64,000 bases of DNA, from the NCBI GenBank assembly GCA_028551475.1, contig CM052354.1:868001-932000 (forward strand). The letters run 5' to 3'. Positions 20,600-33,019 of the stretch are shown piece by piece. The translations under genes were made by a program, and so were the position numbers. This DNA is from Casuarina equisetifolia (taxonomy: Eukaryota > Streptophyta > Magnoliopsida > Fagales > Casuarinaceae). Numbering within the stretch: position 1 is the stretch's first letter; every line of letters starts with the position of its first letter. A model generated the notes under the pieces. That model was not told the DNA's origin and made no database searches. It saw nothing but the letters and a program-made list of their open reading frames with translations.

Positions 20600-21840
20600 A
20601 TTATTGGTTAGTATTGTTAAAATGGATTAATAATAGATAGTGAAAGTTACAAAATGAATAACTATCATTTGGCTAAGTTGTTAAGCTATGTGGCATTATC
20701 TTGCAACATTTAGTGACAAGTCCTTTTACTATAGAAGCAATTAGCTAGATACGTTAGAAGTGTAGTTGGAAAAAAATGGTGATTCTAAGATTCATGAGCA
20801 GTGCATGCGACACTACACGATGATCAATAAGTATTGCCCATAAATAAAGGTCCTGGTAATAAAATTGTCAGGAGTCTTGTACCTCCAAATATAATGATCT
20901 TATACAACTATTTCTCAAATTATTTGGACAGAAACCAAACCTGTTATCAAATATAAAAGTTCATAAATTTTGCTTGTACGATGATATTTAAAAGTACCAC
21001 TCTTTTTTCTTTCAAGTCGTCTTTGGGTCTTATGACAGCTAGCAACTAGGCATGCGGGTTGCTAAAAAACCCAAAATAAAATAAATTTTTTAAAAAAAAT
21101 AAAAATAAAAAAGAAAAGAAAAAAAGGTACAAACCTTTAGCTGCTGTTCCTTTTTCCCGTCCCCAAGGGGTTCTTAATCCACGTTATCGCACAGAATCCA
21201 AGAGACTGCTGTCTTCTGAAGACAACAGTATATGGTCTATTCAGTCTTTTGAAGATTCCACTGGGTCTTTGAGCTGAAACCTAGTTTTGAATTCGAATTT
21301 GAAACCCATGTCTTTTACAGTAGAAGAGATTCAAACCTTTCGGCAAAATATTTTGGACATCAAAATTCTACTTGTCGAAAAGTTAGTAAATAAAAGGAAT
21401 GTGTTGATTTTATTTTCCTATACAAGATGGCTCATGAAAATTAAAATAAAATGAAAATAAAAATGTAAAACTCTGCTTGTTTTGAACGTATTAGTAGAAG
21501 AATAAACCCCACGTGGAATCAATAACAAAATATGTAGAAGAGTATCTTTATTTATAAATTTTAATTTTTTAAAATAAAATTATTAAAATACTACTATTAT
21601 TAACTAAAATCAAGATAATAATATGTAAAAGAATATTTTTACTTAAAAAAATTAAACCTTTTTCAAATAAATATTTTATTGTGTAATAGTTTAATAATTC
21701 TTAACTTAATTTTTTTTATATGAACTCTAATATTAGGATAAATTCTTAAACTCATATATTCATTAAAAAAAATTGACATTTAACCTATATTAAAAAAAGT
21801 ATTAATTCAAGATAGCATTACATGTGACAAAAGATAAAAC
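20600..21840. other. Upstream spacer of C
   Basis: No gene. The part at 20.86-21.30 kb matches 26.81-27.40 and 32.01-32.64 kb (GTACCTCCAAATATAATGAT, CTCAAATTATTTGGACAG, GCTTGTACGATGATATTTAA) and ends in the upstream module. The rest is AT-rich. Confidence 0.55.
21160..21290. repeat. Upstream module, copy 3 (before C)
   Basis: Short copy: CACAGAATCCAAGAGACTGC, GTCTTCTGAAGAC and GAAGATTCCACTGGGTCTTT. The CACGTG-containing part is missing. Confidence 0.55.
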
Positions 21841-23280
21841 AAACAATTCATCGGGATGATTCACGAGGGAAAGACGACTTGGGCTATTGACTGACCATGG
21901 GATTCCGACGCCTAACGAGGTAAACATTGTCTTGCACATGAGGTTCAGAGCTGTGGGATGCGCTTATGGTCCTCTTGCTTGCTTGATGAAGGAATAAACT
22001 GCTCAGCTCCAAGACGTCGTTGGTCTCTTGTGATGGCAGCCCTTTGAATATAGGAGAAGGGTGTCCTTCAAATAAAAGTCCTTTAGAAACCTTTTTTTTT
22101 TTTTTCACGTTTGGAAGTTGTCGCTAGATCTTCTAACAGCGACTCTTTCATAAGCCAGCGTCTAGGGCACAGGGAGTCCTTCCACGGGATTGTTTTTGGT
22201 TATTTTGTACTCATAATTAGTCTTAAGTACCAAAAATCCATATAAAAACCTTTTTTTAAAGAAGCTTTTAATGTTTTGTCCACTAAGCTCCTTTCTGTGT
22301 CATCACCAGGAATAAGTAATTCGTCACCTGTGACAGGAACCTTTTAAAGAAACCAGCAACTAGAAGAGACCGAATCTTACAACATGCTAGGGGATACACA
22401 GATTTACATATATAAAAAAGAAATACCTCGTATTATTATAATTGGCAAATACTTAGCAGTAAACAGGTCTTTTTAATCACTTTGTGAAACCTCTTGTTTT
22501 CTATGATGCTACAACGAGTGGTTTGTAGGGCTTCAATAATTATGCAAAAATATAATTCTTGAGAGCGAGAGAGAGAACCAAGTGAGGATTGCAATATTTT
22601 TTTTTTATATCCTCGAACTTCAATTTAGGGATAAGGAACCTACATTTTATCTTTGTTTCTGTTTGATCAATTGTTTTGCCATGAATGATACACTTCACGG
22701 GTATTTTTTTTTCCCTTTTATGTCTGTCTTCTTGTTTGTAGTTTTTTATATGTTAATTCAGCCTCCCGCAATAAGCAAAAGTTGTTCCCAGGATGACAAG
22801 TAGTTTTTTATATGCCTTCTCATTGTTTTATTTTTTTTTTAGCGGGAGAATCTTTACAAGTGAGTTTATGAAATGTCTATTTAGGGTTTGTTTGAGAAAC
22901 TTTAGTTAAAAAGCCTATCATTCTATTTAAAGTTTACTTGAGAGATAGTTAAATTTATTATTATATAATTTTGAATTTTAATACATTCTTTAGCAGTGCA
23001 AGATCATTGTTCACATCATAATATGTTCTTCTCACCATAAGGATCAAATCATTGGATCATATGGTATCACTTTTTTTTTTTCCAGGTAGGTAAATGGGAG
23101 TGTGAAGTTGGGTTGTCAAGCCTAAAACCTTTTGGTCCTAGTTAACATGAACTATGAGAATTAGTGAAATCCATTATTATATAAGTAGAAACTCAAAAAT
23201 GTTTTTAATTGTATAGGATTATTATCCACATCATAACAAATAGCATATAAAGAAATCCTCTATTAGAACACATTCATGAC
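21840..23280. repeat. Long spacer duplication, partner at 33.47-34.68 kb
   Basis: Diverged direct repeat. Shared strings include CTGCTCAGCTCCAAGACGTC / CTGCTCAGCTCCAAGATGTC, AGTCCTTTAGAAACC / AGTCCTTTAGAGAGC, CACCAGGAATAAGTAATTCG / CACCAGGAATAACTAATTCG and AAGGATCAAATCATTGGATC / AAGGTCAAATCATTGGATTA. A shorter piece also occurs at 28.11-28.78 kb. No conserved reading frame is present. Confidence 0.65.
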
Positions 23281-23299
23281 CCCACAAAAAAAAAATCAT

Positions 23300-23900
23300 T
23301 ATTAAAACTTTGGGTTTAAAGGCTCGTTTCGAAATTAAAACATGAAAAATTCATTTTGGAAAGTGAGTTTAAAAACCCCTTTTGATAATTTAGGCTTCAA
23401 ATCACTTTCCGCAATTTGGACCGGAGAAATTATTGAGCTAAAGGCTACCCTTGACTTCTTTACCACTTCAAGAAATGACAGAGCTGTGTTGGTTTTGCTT
23501 CACTAATGGGCCCAGGTTCGTGGCCTATTCCGTGGCCTTTGCTTTGAAGAGAATTGCAGCTCGTACCAACCACGATGTGTACCATTGTTAACCTGAGTAT
23601 GGTCTGTAAGTACTTTTTACGCTATTTCTGATATATTAAGTGCCAGTTTAGTGTGTATACCCCTTTGTCTTGCATTTTCTTCTCCATGTTCTTAAGGGGC
23701 ATGGGCATGACAAACACGACAAAAATATCCAGGTGAGGTTGAGAATTTTAGTGACTTATTTCTCGTCAACTAAACTCACTTATTTCTCGTCACCTATCCA
23801 AAGAAATAATTGATTGTATAGATCAACACCCAAGTTTTGAAGTAAGTAATCGGGAAAGTTCCTAAATTTTGAAGTAAATCCGAGAACAAATACAATGATG
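23300..23900. other. Spacer, no gene seen
   Basis: Mixed sequence with a slightly GC-richer stretch at 23.43-23.60 kb that lacks a long frame and has no copy elsewhere in the window. Nothing further can be supported. Confidence 0.3.
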
Positions 23901-24000
23901 CAAGATAGAATTAGACATCTCACAAATGTACTTCCACATCATTTTCGTACAGTACAAGCATTCTTAAAAGATACACCATCTCACAAACAATCCTCCTTAT
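23900..24000 (-). repeat. Orphan 3' UTR block of a lost paralogue
   Basis: TTAGACATCTCACAAATGTA, CATCATTTTCGTACAGTACA and AAAAGATACACC occur in the order and spacing of the conserved block downstream of the ankyrin genes. No PGG exon follows at about 24.0-24.7 kb, so this looks like a trace of a deleted gene between C and E. Confidence 0.45.
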
Positions 24001-24199
24001 TTTAAGAGGAGGCCCAAATCTCTGTAGCTGCATTTATAGCACTCATCAATGCCGTAACCATTCATAATAGTTACTGGGTGGTTAGCAAAGATGGTGAAGG
24101 AGAGGAAGAGATTGGGAGTTAGGCTGGCCAAGGAAGAATGAAGACTGGTGCTAGGTAAAGAACCGCGGTATCGTTTCGGAGGCGTTTTACATATCATAA

Positions 24200-24730
24200 C
24201 AGCATACAGGGAGAACTAAAGTATTTTTTAGGGACTGAAAAATTATTTGAACCTGTTGAATGTGACCTCGGTAGCAACACAACTTGGTATTAAAAGAGGT
24301 GCGCATGGGGTAGGCCGCTCTGCGTGTCTTGAGAATTACGGCATGTCTTCGACTGCACACTTTTCAGCCTATCCCGTAGGTAACACAGTCGGTGAAAAAA
24401 TTAATCAATGCAATAAGTGATTCGAGATCTATTAAATTCCGTAGGTAACACACTAAAAAATTAAACAATTAATTGATAAGTGCCTAATTTAATTAGAAAT
24501 TAAAAAAAAATTAGTTTGTTCAATAGACAAAGCATTAAGTGCTTATTTGAAATGGGTTTGAAATTCTATATTTAGTTATCATAATTGATTACGAGTAAAA
24601 AAAAACTGAAAAACATATTTAGCGGAGGAAATGATTTCCAACTCGATTTCAAACTAGGTTTGAGCACAAAACCAAGTGGAATCTAAACAGCCACAGAGGT
24701 GGCTGTCATAAATTTTATAAACCCTCCTTT
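24200..24730. other. Spacer upstream of the E downstream module
   Basis: AT-rich with no gene. A repeated TCCGTAGGTAACACA string (about 24.38 and 24.44 kb) is the only internal structure noticed. Confidence 0.3.
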
Positions 24731-25146
24731 AAACGCTATTTTTCTATTGTCTTCGAATCCGATTGCCAAAACTTCATCTATGTGATAGTTATTAAGGGCA
24801 AACCTTCCTGAAGGCATATATGTTGGAGGACTAGAAAAATTTCTAAAGAACTCTTCACTCCTTCAATGTTCTTACACAAGTTAAAATAGACTCAAAAACA
24901 CAACACCTGTGACACAAATTCACCACTACTTGGAAAGAGAGTCACAATCTTTGTAATTCTAATCAAACCAGTGACAATTAATGCAACAGACTTTCCTATC
25001 CACTAATATAAGTTGGCAGATATGAAAGAAAGCAGACCAAAAGAAAGGCAGTGGAGGGGATAGAGAAAGGTTGGTACGACAGTGAGAAAGATCTAAAGAG
25101 ATGTAAGAAGGAAGGCTAAATCCCAAACCATACTGCGTTGAGGTGA
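24730..25146 (-). repeat. Downstream module of E
   Basis: Shortened copy: CAAAACTTCATCTATGTGATAG, TTCACTCCTTCAATGTTCTTAC and TAAGTTGGCAGATATGAAAG. It is closest to the module of C. Confidence 0.6.
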
Positions 25147-26057
25147 TTAAAATAATGTGGACGACATATGTAAGTTTGGATCAAGCTCTTTTGGTCGAGG
25201 AATAAAGGCATTCACAATCCTTTTTCGCCTATAAAGCACAATTCCTTGCAAAGCCAGAAACAAAAAAGGAGCAAAAACACAAAACAATATATAATAATTG
25301 GCTGGCACATGAAATGGGAAAATTTTAACTGGAGCTGTGATGAATAAAGCCGCTAGAAAACATAGAGAGAGGACACAGAGGGGTAAACCAAACATTCCAC
25401 TTCTAAAATCAGTGGGAAGGAGGAGAATTAATGAAAAGATCGACACAAAAAAGGATACGCAATTTAGGACTGAGATAAGAATAAAAACGTTTTCTTCGAT
25501 GGTTGCTGTCCCAACAGCGTATGGAGTGGGGGATGTATAGAATCCACTATTGAAGCCAGCCCGGATTCTGTGCTGGGTCTTTCGGTTTGTGGAAGGGGAG
25601 TTTTGTTGCCAAACTCCTCCAGGAGGGCTGACCGTTGCTTGGTAGGTGATTGTCAAAAGCAGCACAGCAACTACCAGCAATGCATTGCGCATGGTATCTG
25701 AAATATTTGCTGTCTGACGGAGAAAGAATACGTATGTCTTCTCTCCCCATTTGACAGGAGTCATGAAGTATTCTGCTAGAGGTGGGTTATGCTGGCAACA
25801 AAAGAAACTTTTGGCACGGGTTACACTTGATTTTTTCCTTGTCCCTATCCATTGGCCCTTTTAACATGTCAAGCGCTGTAAAACCCCTTAAATTTGTGGC
25901 CTGTATGTCAATGGTACGGTGAAAGGCCGAATTATATTTCAGTAGTAACAAATGGAATCTCATCGATCTTATCCAAAACTTTTGCGTCTTTCTGTATCAA
26001 CGAGTACAAGGCATCAACCTCTCCTTGTTTAGCAGCAACTCTCAAGCTATCGTCCAT
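25147..26057 (-). pseudogene. Gene E: internally deleted ankyrin-PGG gene
   Basis: The ATG at 26057 opens MDDSLRVAAKQGEVDALYSL and runs to LDKIDEIPFV. Sequence then jumps, out of frame, near 25953 into exon 2 (LLKYNSAFHR, then GFTALDMLKG), losing all ankyrin repeats and the intron; a stop follows four codons later. A second frame change near 25795 precedes an intact PGG stretch of 205 aa (25764-25147), with PPGG, four hydrophobic segments and HMSSTLF. The PGG end is close to C, while the 5' end resembles the subfamily 2 start (MDESLKDAAQKG). It could express only a 41-residue peptide from its own start. Probably dead, possibly a chimera. Confidence 0.85.
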
Positions 26058-26141
26058 TTCCTAGAAGTGACTGTCTACGGGATAGTTTGGATATAAGATT
26101 ACGGGGTGGTATCGCGGCGAATGCAAAGCTAGGCCTTCCTT

Positions 26142-26149
26142 CTTTTATA
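26142..26149 (-). promoter_or_regulatory. Gene E TATA box
   Basis: TATAAAAG on the minus strand, about 90 nt before the ATG, predicting a 5' UTR of about 60 nt. It sits in the same sequence context as the mutated boxes upstream of A (TACAAAAG) and the 11.1 kb fragment (TACGAAAA). Confidence 0.5.
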
Positions 26150-26159
26150 GGGCTGGCTC

Positions 26160-28970
26160 ACGCATGGGGCTTCATAAAAACCTGCATATGTCACGAAGGC
26201 CACGAGTTTAACATGTTTGGTGACAACTCCTTTAACTATAGAAATAACTAGCTAGACATGTAACAGGAGTAGCTGAAAAAAATGTTAAAGTCACTTAGAT
26301 GTTTAATGGTAAATTAGTAAGGACTCTAACCATAATATTTAGGATTTGATACTTTGCATATGTAAAATAAGTGTGTACTTTGTAATATTTTTTTTTTTAA
26401 AAAAAAAAAGAGAAAAAAATTGTGAATCTAATACTCATGAGCAATGCATCTGACACTTATTAGAAGCTGTCCAAACTAAAGTGAACACAATTTAATAGAA
26501 AAATTTTGTTTATCCTTTAATTTAGAATACAAATTTTGACTCTCATACAGATTAATTATATTACTATTCATTTCAAAAACCATAAGAACATATGATAAAA
26601 GGCAATCCCAAACACTTCTAATTAGTTAACAATACCTAACTCCAGTCAACAAGTTTTATTAAAAGCTTTTTGATGTGTGTTTTAAAAATAAAAAAGTAAA
26701 AAGTAAAAAACCGCCTTTGATTACACATCCTATGTATTCATTCCTTCGATTTGGTAAACCCATACACGATGCACAGTAATTAGTGCTCATAAATGGAGGT
26801 GCAGGAAACAAATTGTCAAGAGCCTTGTACCTCCCACAATAATTATCTGGTTCAACTTTTTCTTAAATTATTTAGGATAAAAGCGAAGCCTGTTCCCAAA
26901 TATATGAGTTAACAAATTTTTATTGTACGATGAAATTTAAAAGTTCTTCGGTCTTTTCTTTTCAGAATGTCACTGGATCTTATGACGGCAACGCTTGAAA
27001 CAAACTACCAAGTAAATGGTAACGCAGTTTTCCTTTTTTTTTTTCGAGTCGTCATTGGATGTTGTGATAACAGTCCTTAAGTGAACTAGCAATAGAAGAG
27101 ACAAAGTGGAATCCTTCCGCATGACTCGAGAACCTCAAGTATATATATATAAAGAACCTAGAAGTTGGGAAGAGAGGAATCCATCGTTCGAAATCAAGAG
27201 TGGGTTTTATGGATTCAAAACAAAAGTCGGTTTTCTGGGGCTCCAAATCCACGTGGGGGCCATGTGCTAACACCGGACAGCCAAGAGACTGCAAGATCAT
27301 TTTAAAGGCAAAAGTATGGCTGTGTGCTGTCTTCTGAGGATTCCGCTTGGTTTTTGAGCCGAAACCTAGTTTTGAACTAGGATTGAGACCCATTTCTCGC
27401 TGGGAATTTTTTCTTGTTCTAAAGGTATTGGCAGAAGATCAAAGGAAACTCGTTACATTACTATAAGAACCACGATAAAATTGGGGGTGGAGTGATTAGA
27501 GCAAAAGCAAACAAAAGAAACATGTTCAAGTGTTTATAAGAATATAAATGTGCAAAAAATAAAAAGGAAGAAGGACATGAAAATAAAAAGAACATGTGAA
27601 GACTGTTGGAGAAAAGTTAGCCACTAACAGAAATGAAAAAGAAAAAGAGCTTCATGGACAAACAAAAACAAATGTTTGAGATCCTCCGCCTTCAAATACG
27701 ATATTATTTGCATGTTGAATTTGTTTTGTTCTTATACAATGAATGAATGTTTTTTTGTTCGTAGTTAATGAACATAATTATCAACGCAGGACATAAACTT
27801 CTTTGAAAATATATAACTAATGAGATATATTAGAGTGTAAGAATTTATTTTAAAATCACTTATAAATTTAATGACCCATCTTACGCTTTTAGGGTTCAAT
27901 AACATTTACTTTTACCCAGGCAGTTAGTTGAAGCTTGTGAAAATGTTAAATCTTGGGCGGGCTTCGGATGGTTCACCATCTTTAGAGGTTGTCATTGGAC
28001 TTCGTGACAGCGACCCTTTAAATAAACCATCAGTTCATTAGGTCGCTGCTGGGCAAGGAAGTGGGTCGCTCCTGGACAAAACATAAATTCAAGATGGAAG
28101 CAGCGAAAACTACAATAAATAAACAGTTCATCGGGATACTTCACACGATGGAAAGACGAATAGTTTAAATAAGTGAGAAAAAGAATGGATAAATTCTTGT
28201 TTATTGATGAATAAAGCAAACTATACAAACAAATGAGAGAAATTAATATCATGATAGAAAATATATACAACCGAGAGCTCTTTATATATAAGAAGAAGAA
28301 ACCATGTACAATGGAAGAAGTAGAGGAAGACTGCCCATGCTGTTGCAATGTTGTCTTTTTTTCTTTTTTCTTTTTTCTTTTAATAAATAAAAGGGGAGAC
28401 GAAGTTGTATATCAAACCTAAGATTAAAGAAGTCTAAGTAGTATTATTTACCATGACACTTGTCAATTCTATTGCAAACGAAGAGACCCTGGTGCGGCTG
28501 GCGTAGGGCGTGTCGCAAGGGTTAATACCCTCCTTAAAAACTCAACGTGGACTCCATATAGGTTCATATCGGAACAACTAGGGCCATCGACTAGCCTTTG
28601 GTCGATTAGGGAATAGGTAACCCCGAATATTGAGATTACAACTCCTTATGACGTCCACAATGTCTTGCACGCAAGGTTGAGAGTTCAGGGGAAGCGCTTC
28701 TCGATCAAGGCCCTTGAATTAAAGACCTTTATTGGATTTTCCTTTCTAGATCTTGTGATAATAGTGCCCCTCCAAACAAACCAGCATAGGGTTAATAGTC
28801 ATAAGTTTCCAAAAAATTTCATTTTGAGTGAAATTTAAAAGTTTTTAACTTTTATTTATTTATTTTTTTAAACTTTCATAAGTTCTATAATATTGAAATA
28901 TACTTCTATGCTTTTGTATATTACTTTTATTTACTTAAACTTACCTTTTCACAAGCAAAAAAAAAAAAAA
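26160..28970. other. Spacer between E and D
   Basis: No gene. It holds an upstream-region copy at 26.81-27.39 kb, A/T-rich tracts, a piece (28.11-28.78 kb) related to 21.84 and 33.47 kb, and a GTCGCAAGGGTTAATACC string at about 28.51 kb that recalls plant LTR elements but is too short to classify. Short open frames here are not conserved between copies. Confidence 0.45.
27050..27390. repeat. Upstream module, copy 4 (before E)
   Basis: Contains GGAATCCTTCCGCATGACTC, CTAACACCGGACAGCC, CAAGAGACTGCAAGATC and AGTATGGCTGTGTGCTGTCT, in the same order as the other copies. Confidence 0.6.
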
Positions 28971-28974
28971 ATTC

Positions 28975-29566
28975 ATATGTTTTGGGTTTGAAAGTCACTC
29001 TCACACATGAACACACATCGCTCATTTCTTTCCAACCTGTTTGTGAGTAGCTTTTTTCACTGTTGATTGCTGGAAAGAGCAAGCGACGTCTTCAAAGATT
29101 GTGAAAATTTCATCCATGTGATAGTTATTGGAACATATCTTCCCTGAGGTGTTGAAGTAGATGTGTTCTGAACATTGATCTTACTTGCCTAAAGAAATCA
29201 AAATAGAAGCACAAATACATTGACACAGTACTTGAGGTTCATACACAATAAAAGCTCTCACAAACAAGGTAACTTATTTGACATCTCAGGAATTCATTCC
29301 TCCAATATTCTTACACAAGATATATAGACTTCAAAACAAAAAAAAAAAGTACACTAGAACAACTGTGTCACAAAATCCACATTATTTTAAGGAGATTCAT
29401 AGTCTAGTAATTCTACTTAGACCACTGAGAGTTATGTAGGAGACTTTCCTAACTACTAATATGAAAAAAGCATACCAAAAGAGAAAGAACGTGGTGAGAC
29501 AATGTGAGAGATCCAAAGAGGTGTGAGAAGGAAGGCTAAACCCCACACCATATTGCGATGGGGTCA
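28975..29566 (-). repeat. Downstream module of gene D
   Basis: Copy with CATATGTTTTGGGTTTGAAA, GTTGATTGCTGGAAAGAGC, GACATCTCAGGAATTCATTC and ATATTCTTACACAAGATA, ending at the stop of D. Confidence 0.65.
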
Positions 29567-31278
29567 TTAAAATAATGTAGATGACATATGTAAGCTTGGA
29601 TCAAGGTCTTTCGGTTGAGGAAGAAAGGCCTGCACAAGCGTTTTTCGCCTATAAAGCACAAAGCCTTGCAAAGACAGAAACAACAAAGGAGAAAAAACAC
29701 AAAACAATATGTAATAATTGCGTGGCATATGAAATGGGAAAACTTTAACCGGAGCTGTGATGAACAAAGACGCTAGAAAACACAGAGAGAGGACATAGAG
29801 TGGTAAACCGAACATTCCACTTCTAAAATCAGTAGGGAGGAGTAGAATTAATGAAAAGATCGACACAAAAAAAGATACGCAATTGAGGACTGAGATAAGA
29901 GTGAAAATGTTTTCTTCCATGGTTGCTGTCCCCACAGCGTAAGGGGTGGGGGGTGTGTAGAATCCACTATTGAAGCCAGCTCGGATTCTATGCTGGAACT
30001 TATGATTTCCAAGTTGCTTGTTTTCTGACCAAACTCCTCCCGGGGGGCTGACCGTTGCTTGGTAGTTGATTGTCAAAAGCAAGACAGCAACCACCAGCAA
30101 TGCATTGCGAGTGGTGTCTGAGATGTTTGCTGTTTGACGGAGAAAGAATATGTATATCTTCTCTTCCCAGTTCACAGGATTTACGAAGTAATCTACCAAA
30201 CATTGAACTTGCTTATCTCCCTTCTTTTCCTGCTCTTCAATCTTTGGATCTCCCTTATGCTTGACCTTTTCCTCTCCCTCTTTTGTTGATGACCGTCTCA
30301 ATATTTTCAACTTATCTAGATAGTTCGAATCCTTGGACTTTAAATCAATCGCATTGTGAAAGAGCGAATTAAATCTCATTAACGATTTCACGATCTGCAT
30401 GATGTAAAGATGCACAGTAACCATTCCCATAAAGTTAAAGTGGGCTAAAACAACTCAAAAAGATATCCCTACGGAAAGCTCCAAGTAAAATCATTTACTA
30501 GGAAACACAAGCAAAGAGAACTTACCTCGGGTAGCTTCTCAGCTACTGTGATGTCCAACCCAGCGTCATCTTCCTCATCCTTGGAATTCAACTTCTTCTT
30601 CCACAAAACTGCAATGTCCAACACCGTTTGACCGTCCTTGTCCTTCGCATTCAGCAACTTCTTCTCCCACGAATAGGCGTGTTTAAACCAAGTCCGCCGA
30701 AGCCATCCCAACAGGAGCTGAAAAGCTTCGAAGTTTTTAGACTTCAGGGCAACATGCAAAACGGTTTCTTTCTTATTTGTTACATCTTCAATAGATTTCG
30801 GACATGCTCCTAGAAATACGACCGAAAGATCAAGATTTCCTGTTCGAGCTACATGATGCAAAGGAGTGAGACCGTCCTTTCCGTGGACACGAACAAGTTC
30901 TTCATCAAAATCAAGTAGACATTGTACCATTTGAATATTACCTTTTTCCAATGCAAGGTGCATGGGGGAGTAACCATCTTCATTTAATTTCTTAGAAAAG
31001 GACCTCTTCAATTTTAAGACCTCCATGGCAAACTCGATTTGCCCTTCAATTGCAGCCGTATGCAGTGGAGTCTCAACAAATGACATCTTTTCGATATTAT
31101 CCAAGATATCGATGTCATCGCGTATCAGTGAGTACAAGCGATCAACCCTTCCATCTTTAGCAGCTTCTTTCAAATCATCCATTTGCTTTTCATTGACAGC
31201 ATCTCTCGAGCTCTTACTTATTTTCCGGTTACCCCTTTCCTGGGGAGTGCCAGCATTGCTCGAACTCTGATCACCCAT
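29567..31278 (-). CDS. Gene D: ankyrin-repeat PGG-domain membrane protein
   Basis: Exon 1 is 31278-30526 (251 codons) and exon 2 is 30394-29567, giving 526 aa. The 131-nt intron (30525-30395) has a canonical donor GAG|GTAAGT and acceptor ATGCAG; it is the only subfamily 1 copy with a GT donor. The N-terminus (MGDQSSSNAG) is longer than in A. Ankyrin repeats read ETPLHTAAIEG, GYSPMHLALEKG, GLTPLHHVARTG, ETVLHVALKSK and GQTVLDIAV, followed by the internal duplication shared with A. A Lys/Glu linker leads to the PGG domain with PPGG at about 368-371, four hydrophobic segments and HMSSTLF. No lesion was seen. Likely a functional membrane ankyrin protein; the specific role is unknown. Confidence 0.9.
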
Positions 31279-32280
31279 TCCCTGGGGAGTGCCAGGATAT
31301 GTCGAACTCCTACTCGTTTCCTGGGCAGTGACAGCAATAAGAGTTTTGATACACGACTATGGAGTGATATCACCGCGAATGTGAAGCTGGGCCATCCTCC
31401 ATTTAAAATGGAACGGAACTGGATGGGGAGGGTTGGAGTTGGGGGGCCGGGTGCTGGGATTCGTTGGGTCATCATCGCAGCAGCAAAAGAGTGGAGCCAT
31501 TCTGCAATTACAGTAAAGTAAAATCACGGATATTAGCGAAAAATTGAAATAACAGATAATGAATTCCAAGTAAATTTACAGATAAAAGTAAATCTCTGAT
31601 GCAGCAGTTAAATTATATTGAGATAGATAATAAAACCGACCCAATTTTCTCTCAGTTCTTAAAAAGAACTTGGGGGAAATTTGGTATTTGTTCATGAAAT
31701 ATAAACAATTTGAGAACGAACAGAAAAGTTAGGAAAGAGATAAAAGGAAACTGGAGGTAATCAAAGGCGAGCAAAAGGATTACCTAAAATTGAAGACAAG
31801 AAATTTTTTTATTGTTTAGGTGAAAAACAATGTTTAATGCATGGATGTGCTGTTTAACTTGGTAGTCAAGTGGTACTAGAAGTAATGAAAGGCAGAATGA
31901 AAAAGGATTCTCGAAAATCAGGCAAAAGGAAAAGGATAATTTAAAATGGAATGCAATTCACAATTGCAAAATAGATCCAAAATAGATCGATTAATTTCAA
32001 GTATCAAGAGTCCCGGTAATAAAATCGTCAAGCGTGTTACCCCTCCAAACATAATTATCATATTCAACTATATCTCAAATTATTTAGGACAGAAACCAAA
32101 CATGTTACTAAATATAAATGTTCACAAATTTTGCTTGTACATTGACATTTAAAAATACTGCTCTTTTTTCTTTTAAGTCGTCTTAGAGTCTTGTGACAGC
32201 AAACCTTTCAGCATCTGGGAATGGGGGTTGCTAAAACCCAAAAAATAAAAAAAAGGGTACAAACATTTAGTTGGTGTTCC
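31279..32280. other. Upstream region of gene D
   Basis: Just before the ATG the sequence repeats short GGGGAGTGCCAG and GGCAGTGACAGC units related to the coding N-terminus. At about 31.40 kb a TTTTAAAT takes the place of the TATAAAT box found before G (both are followed by GGAGGA), so the core promoter is uncertain. No gene in 31.5-32.3 kb; 32.01 kb onward matches 20.88 and 26.81 kb. Confidence 0.45.
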
Positions 32281-32289
32281 TTTTTCGGC

Positions 32290-32620
32290 CTCTTCATGGG
32301 ACTTGCTACGACAACAATCCCTGAAGTAAACTAGAAGGTAAAACGGACAGAAGGAATCCTTCCACGTGCTTAGAGAACCCCACGTGTTGGAAAATAAAAG
32401 AAGAAAAATAGTCACATAGAAGTTGGAAGCAGAGGTTTTATGGGCTTAAGAAAAAAGTACGTTCCATGGGTTCTTAATCCACGTGGGGCCCATGTGCAGG
32501 AACCGGTCCCCGGTTACCGCACTGAATCAAAGAGACTGCTGTCTTCTGAAGACATAAATGGCTGCAAGCAGTCCTCCGAAGATTACCCTAGGTTTTGAGC
32601 AGAGTCTAAGAAGTTATGAG
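32290..32620. repeat. Upstream module, copy 5 (before D)
   Basis: Contains CGACAACAATCCCTGAAGTA, GGAATCCTTCCACGTGCTTA, AGAGAACCCCACGTG, GTCCCCGGTTACCGCACTGA and AAGAGACTGCTGTCTTCTGA. Two CACGTG G-box cores are intact. Confidence 0.65.
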
Positions 32621-32981
32621 TTCAACGCCTAACTCTTCTATATTTTCTATTTACTTAAAAGAAAAAAAAAGACCTGACTATATTGATACTCAAAATTAAC
32701 TACCAGATCTTCGCACAAAGATTTTGTACACAAATGTACCATTATTTATTAATTATGATGTATTTGACATCTATAACACACCACCACGAACAAAAACTTT
32801 GAGAACATAATTTTGATGTTCACATTATTAGTTGATTAAGTATCCAGTAGTTAAAAGTTTGTATTTTAGTTAGTCTCCAGTTATTAAGAATTTTATTCAA
32901 TTTTCAAGAGTTTACATTATGGTTAAATTTGATATTTAAAGACTTTTATTATATTCAGTTTCTATTTCTTAGTCCTATATA

Positions 32982-32984
<3 letters not shown>

Positions 32985-33015
<31 letters not shown>
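32985..33015. repeat. (AT)n microsatellite
   Basis: Uninterrupted AT dinucleotide run of about 31 bases. Confidence 0.95.

Positions 33016-33019
<4 letters not shown>

Noticed and set aside
28480..28560. Gypsy/Ogre-like string GTCGCAAGGGTTAATACC
   Set aside because: Too short and without primer site, LTR ends or coding region to support an element.
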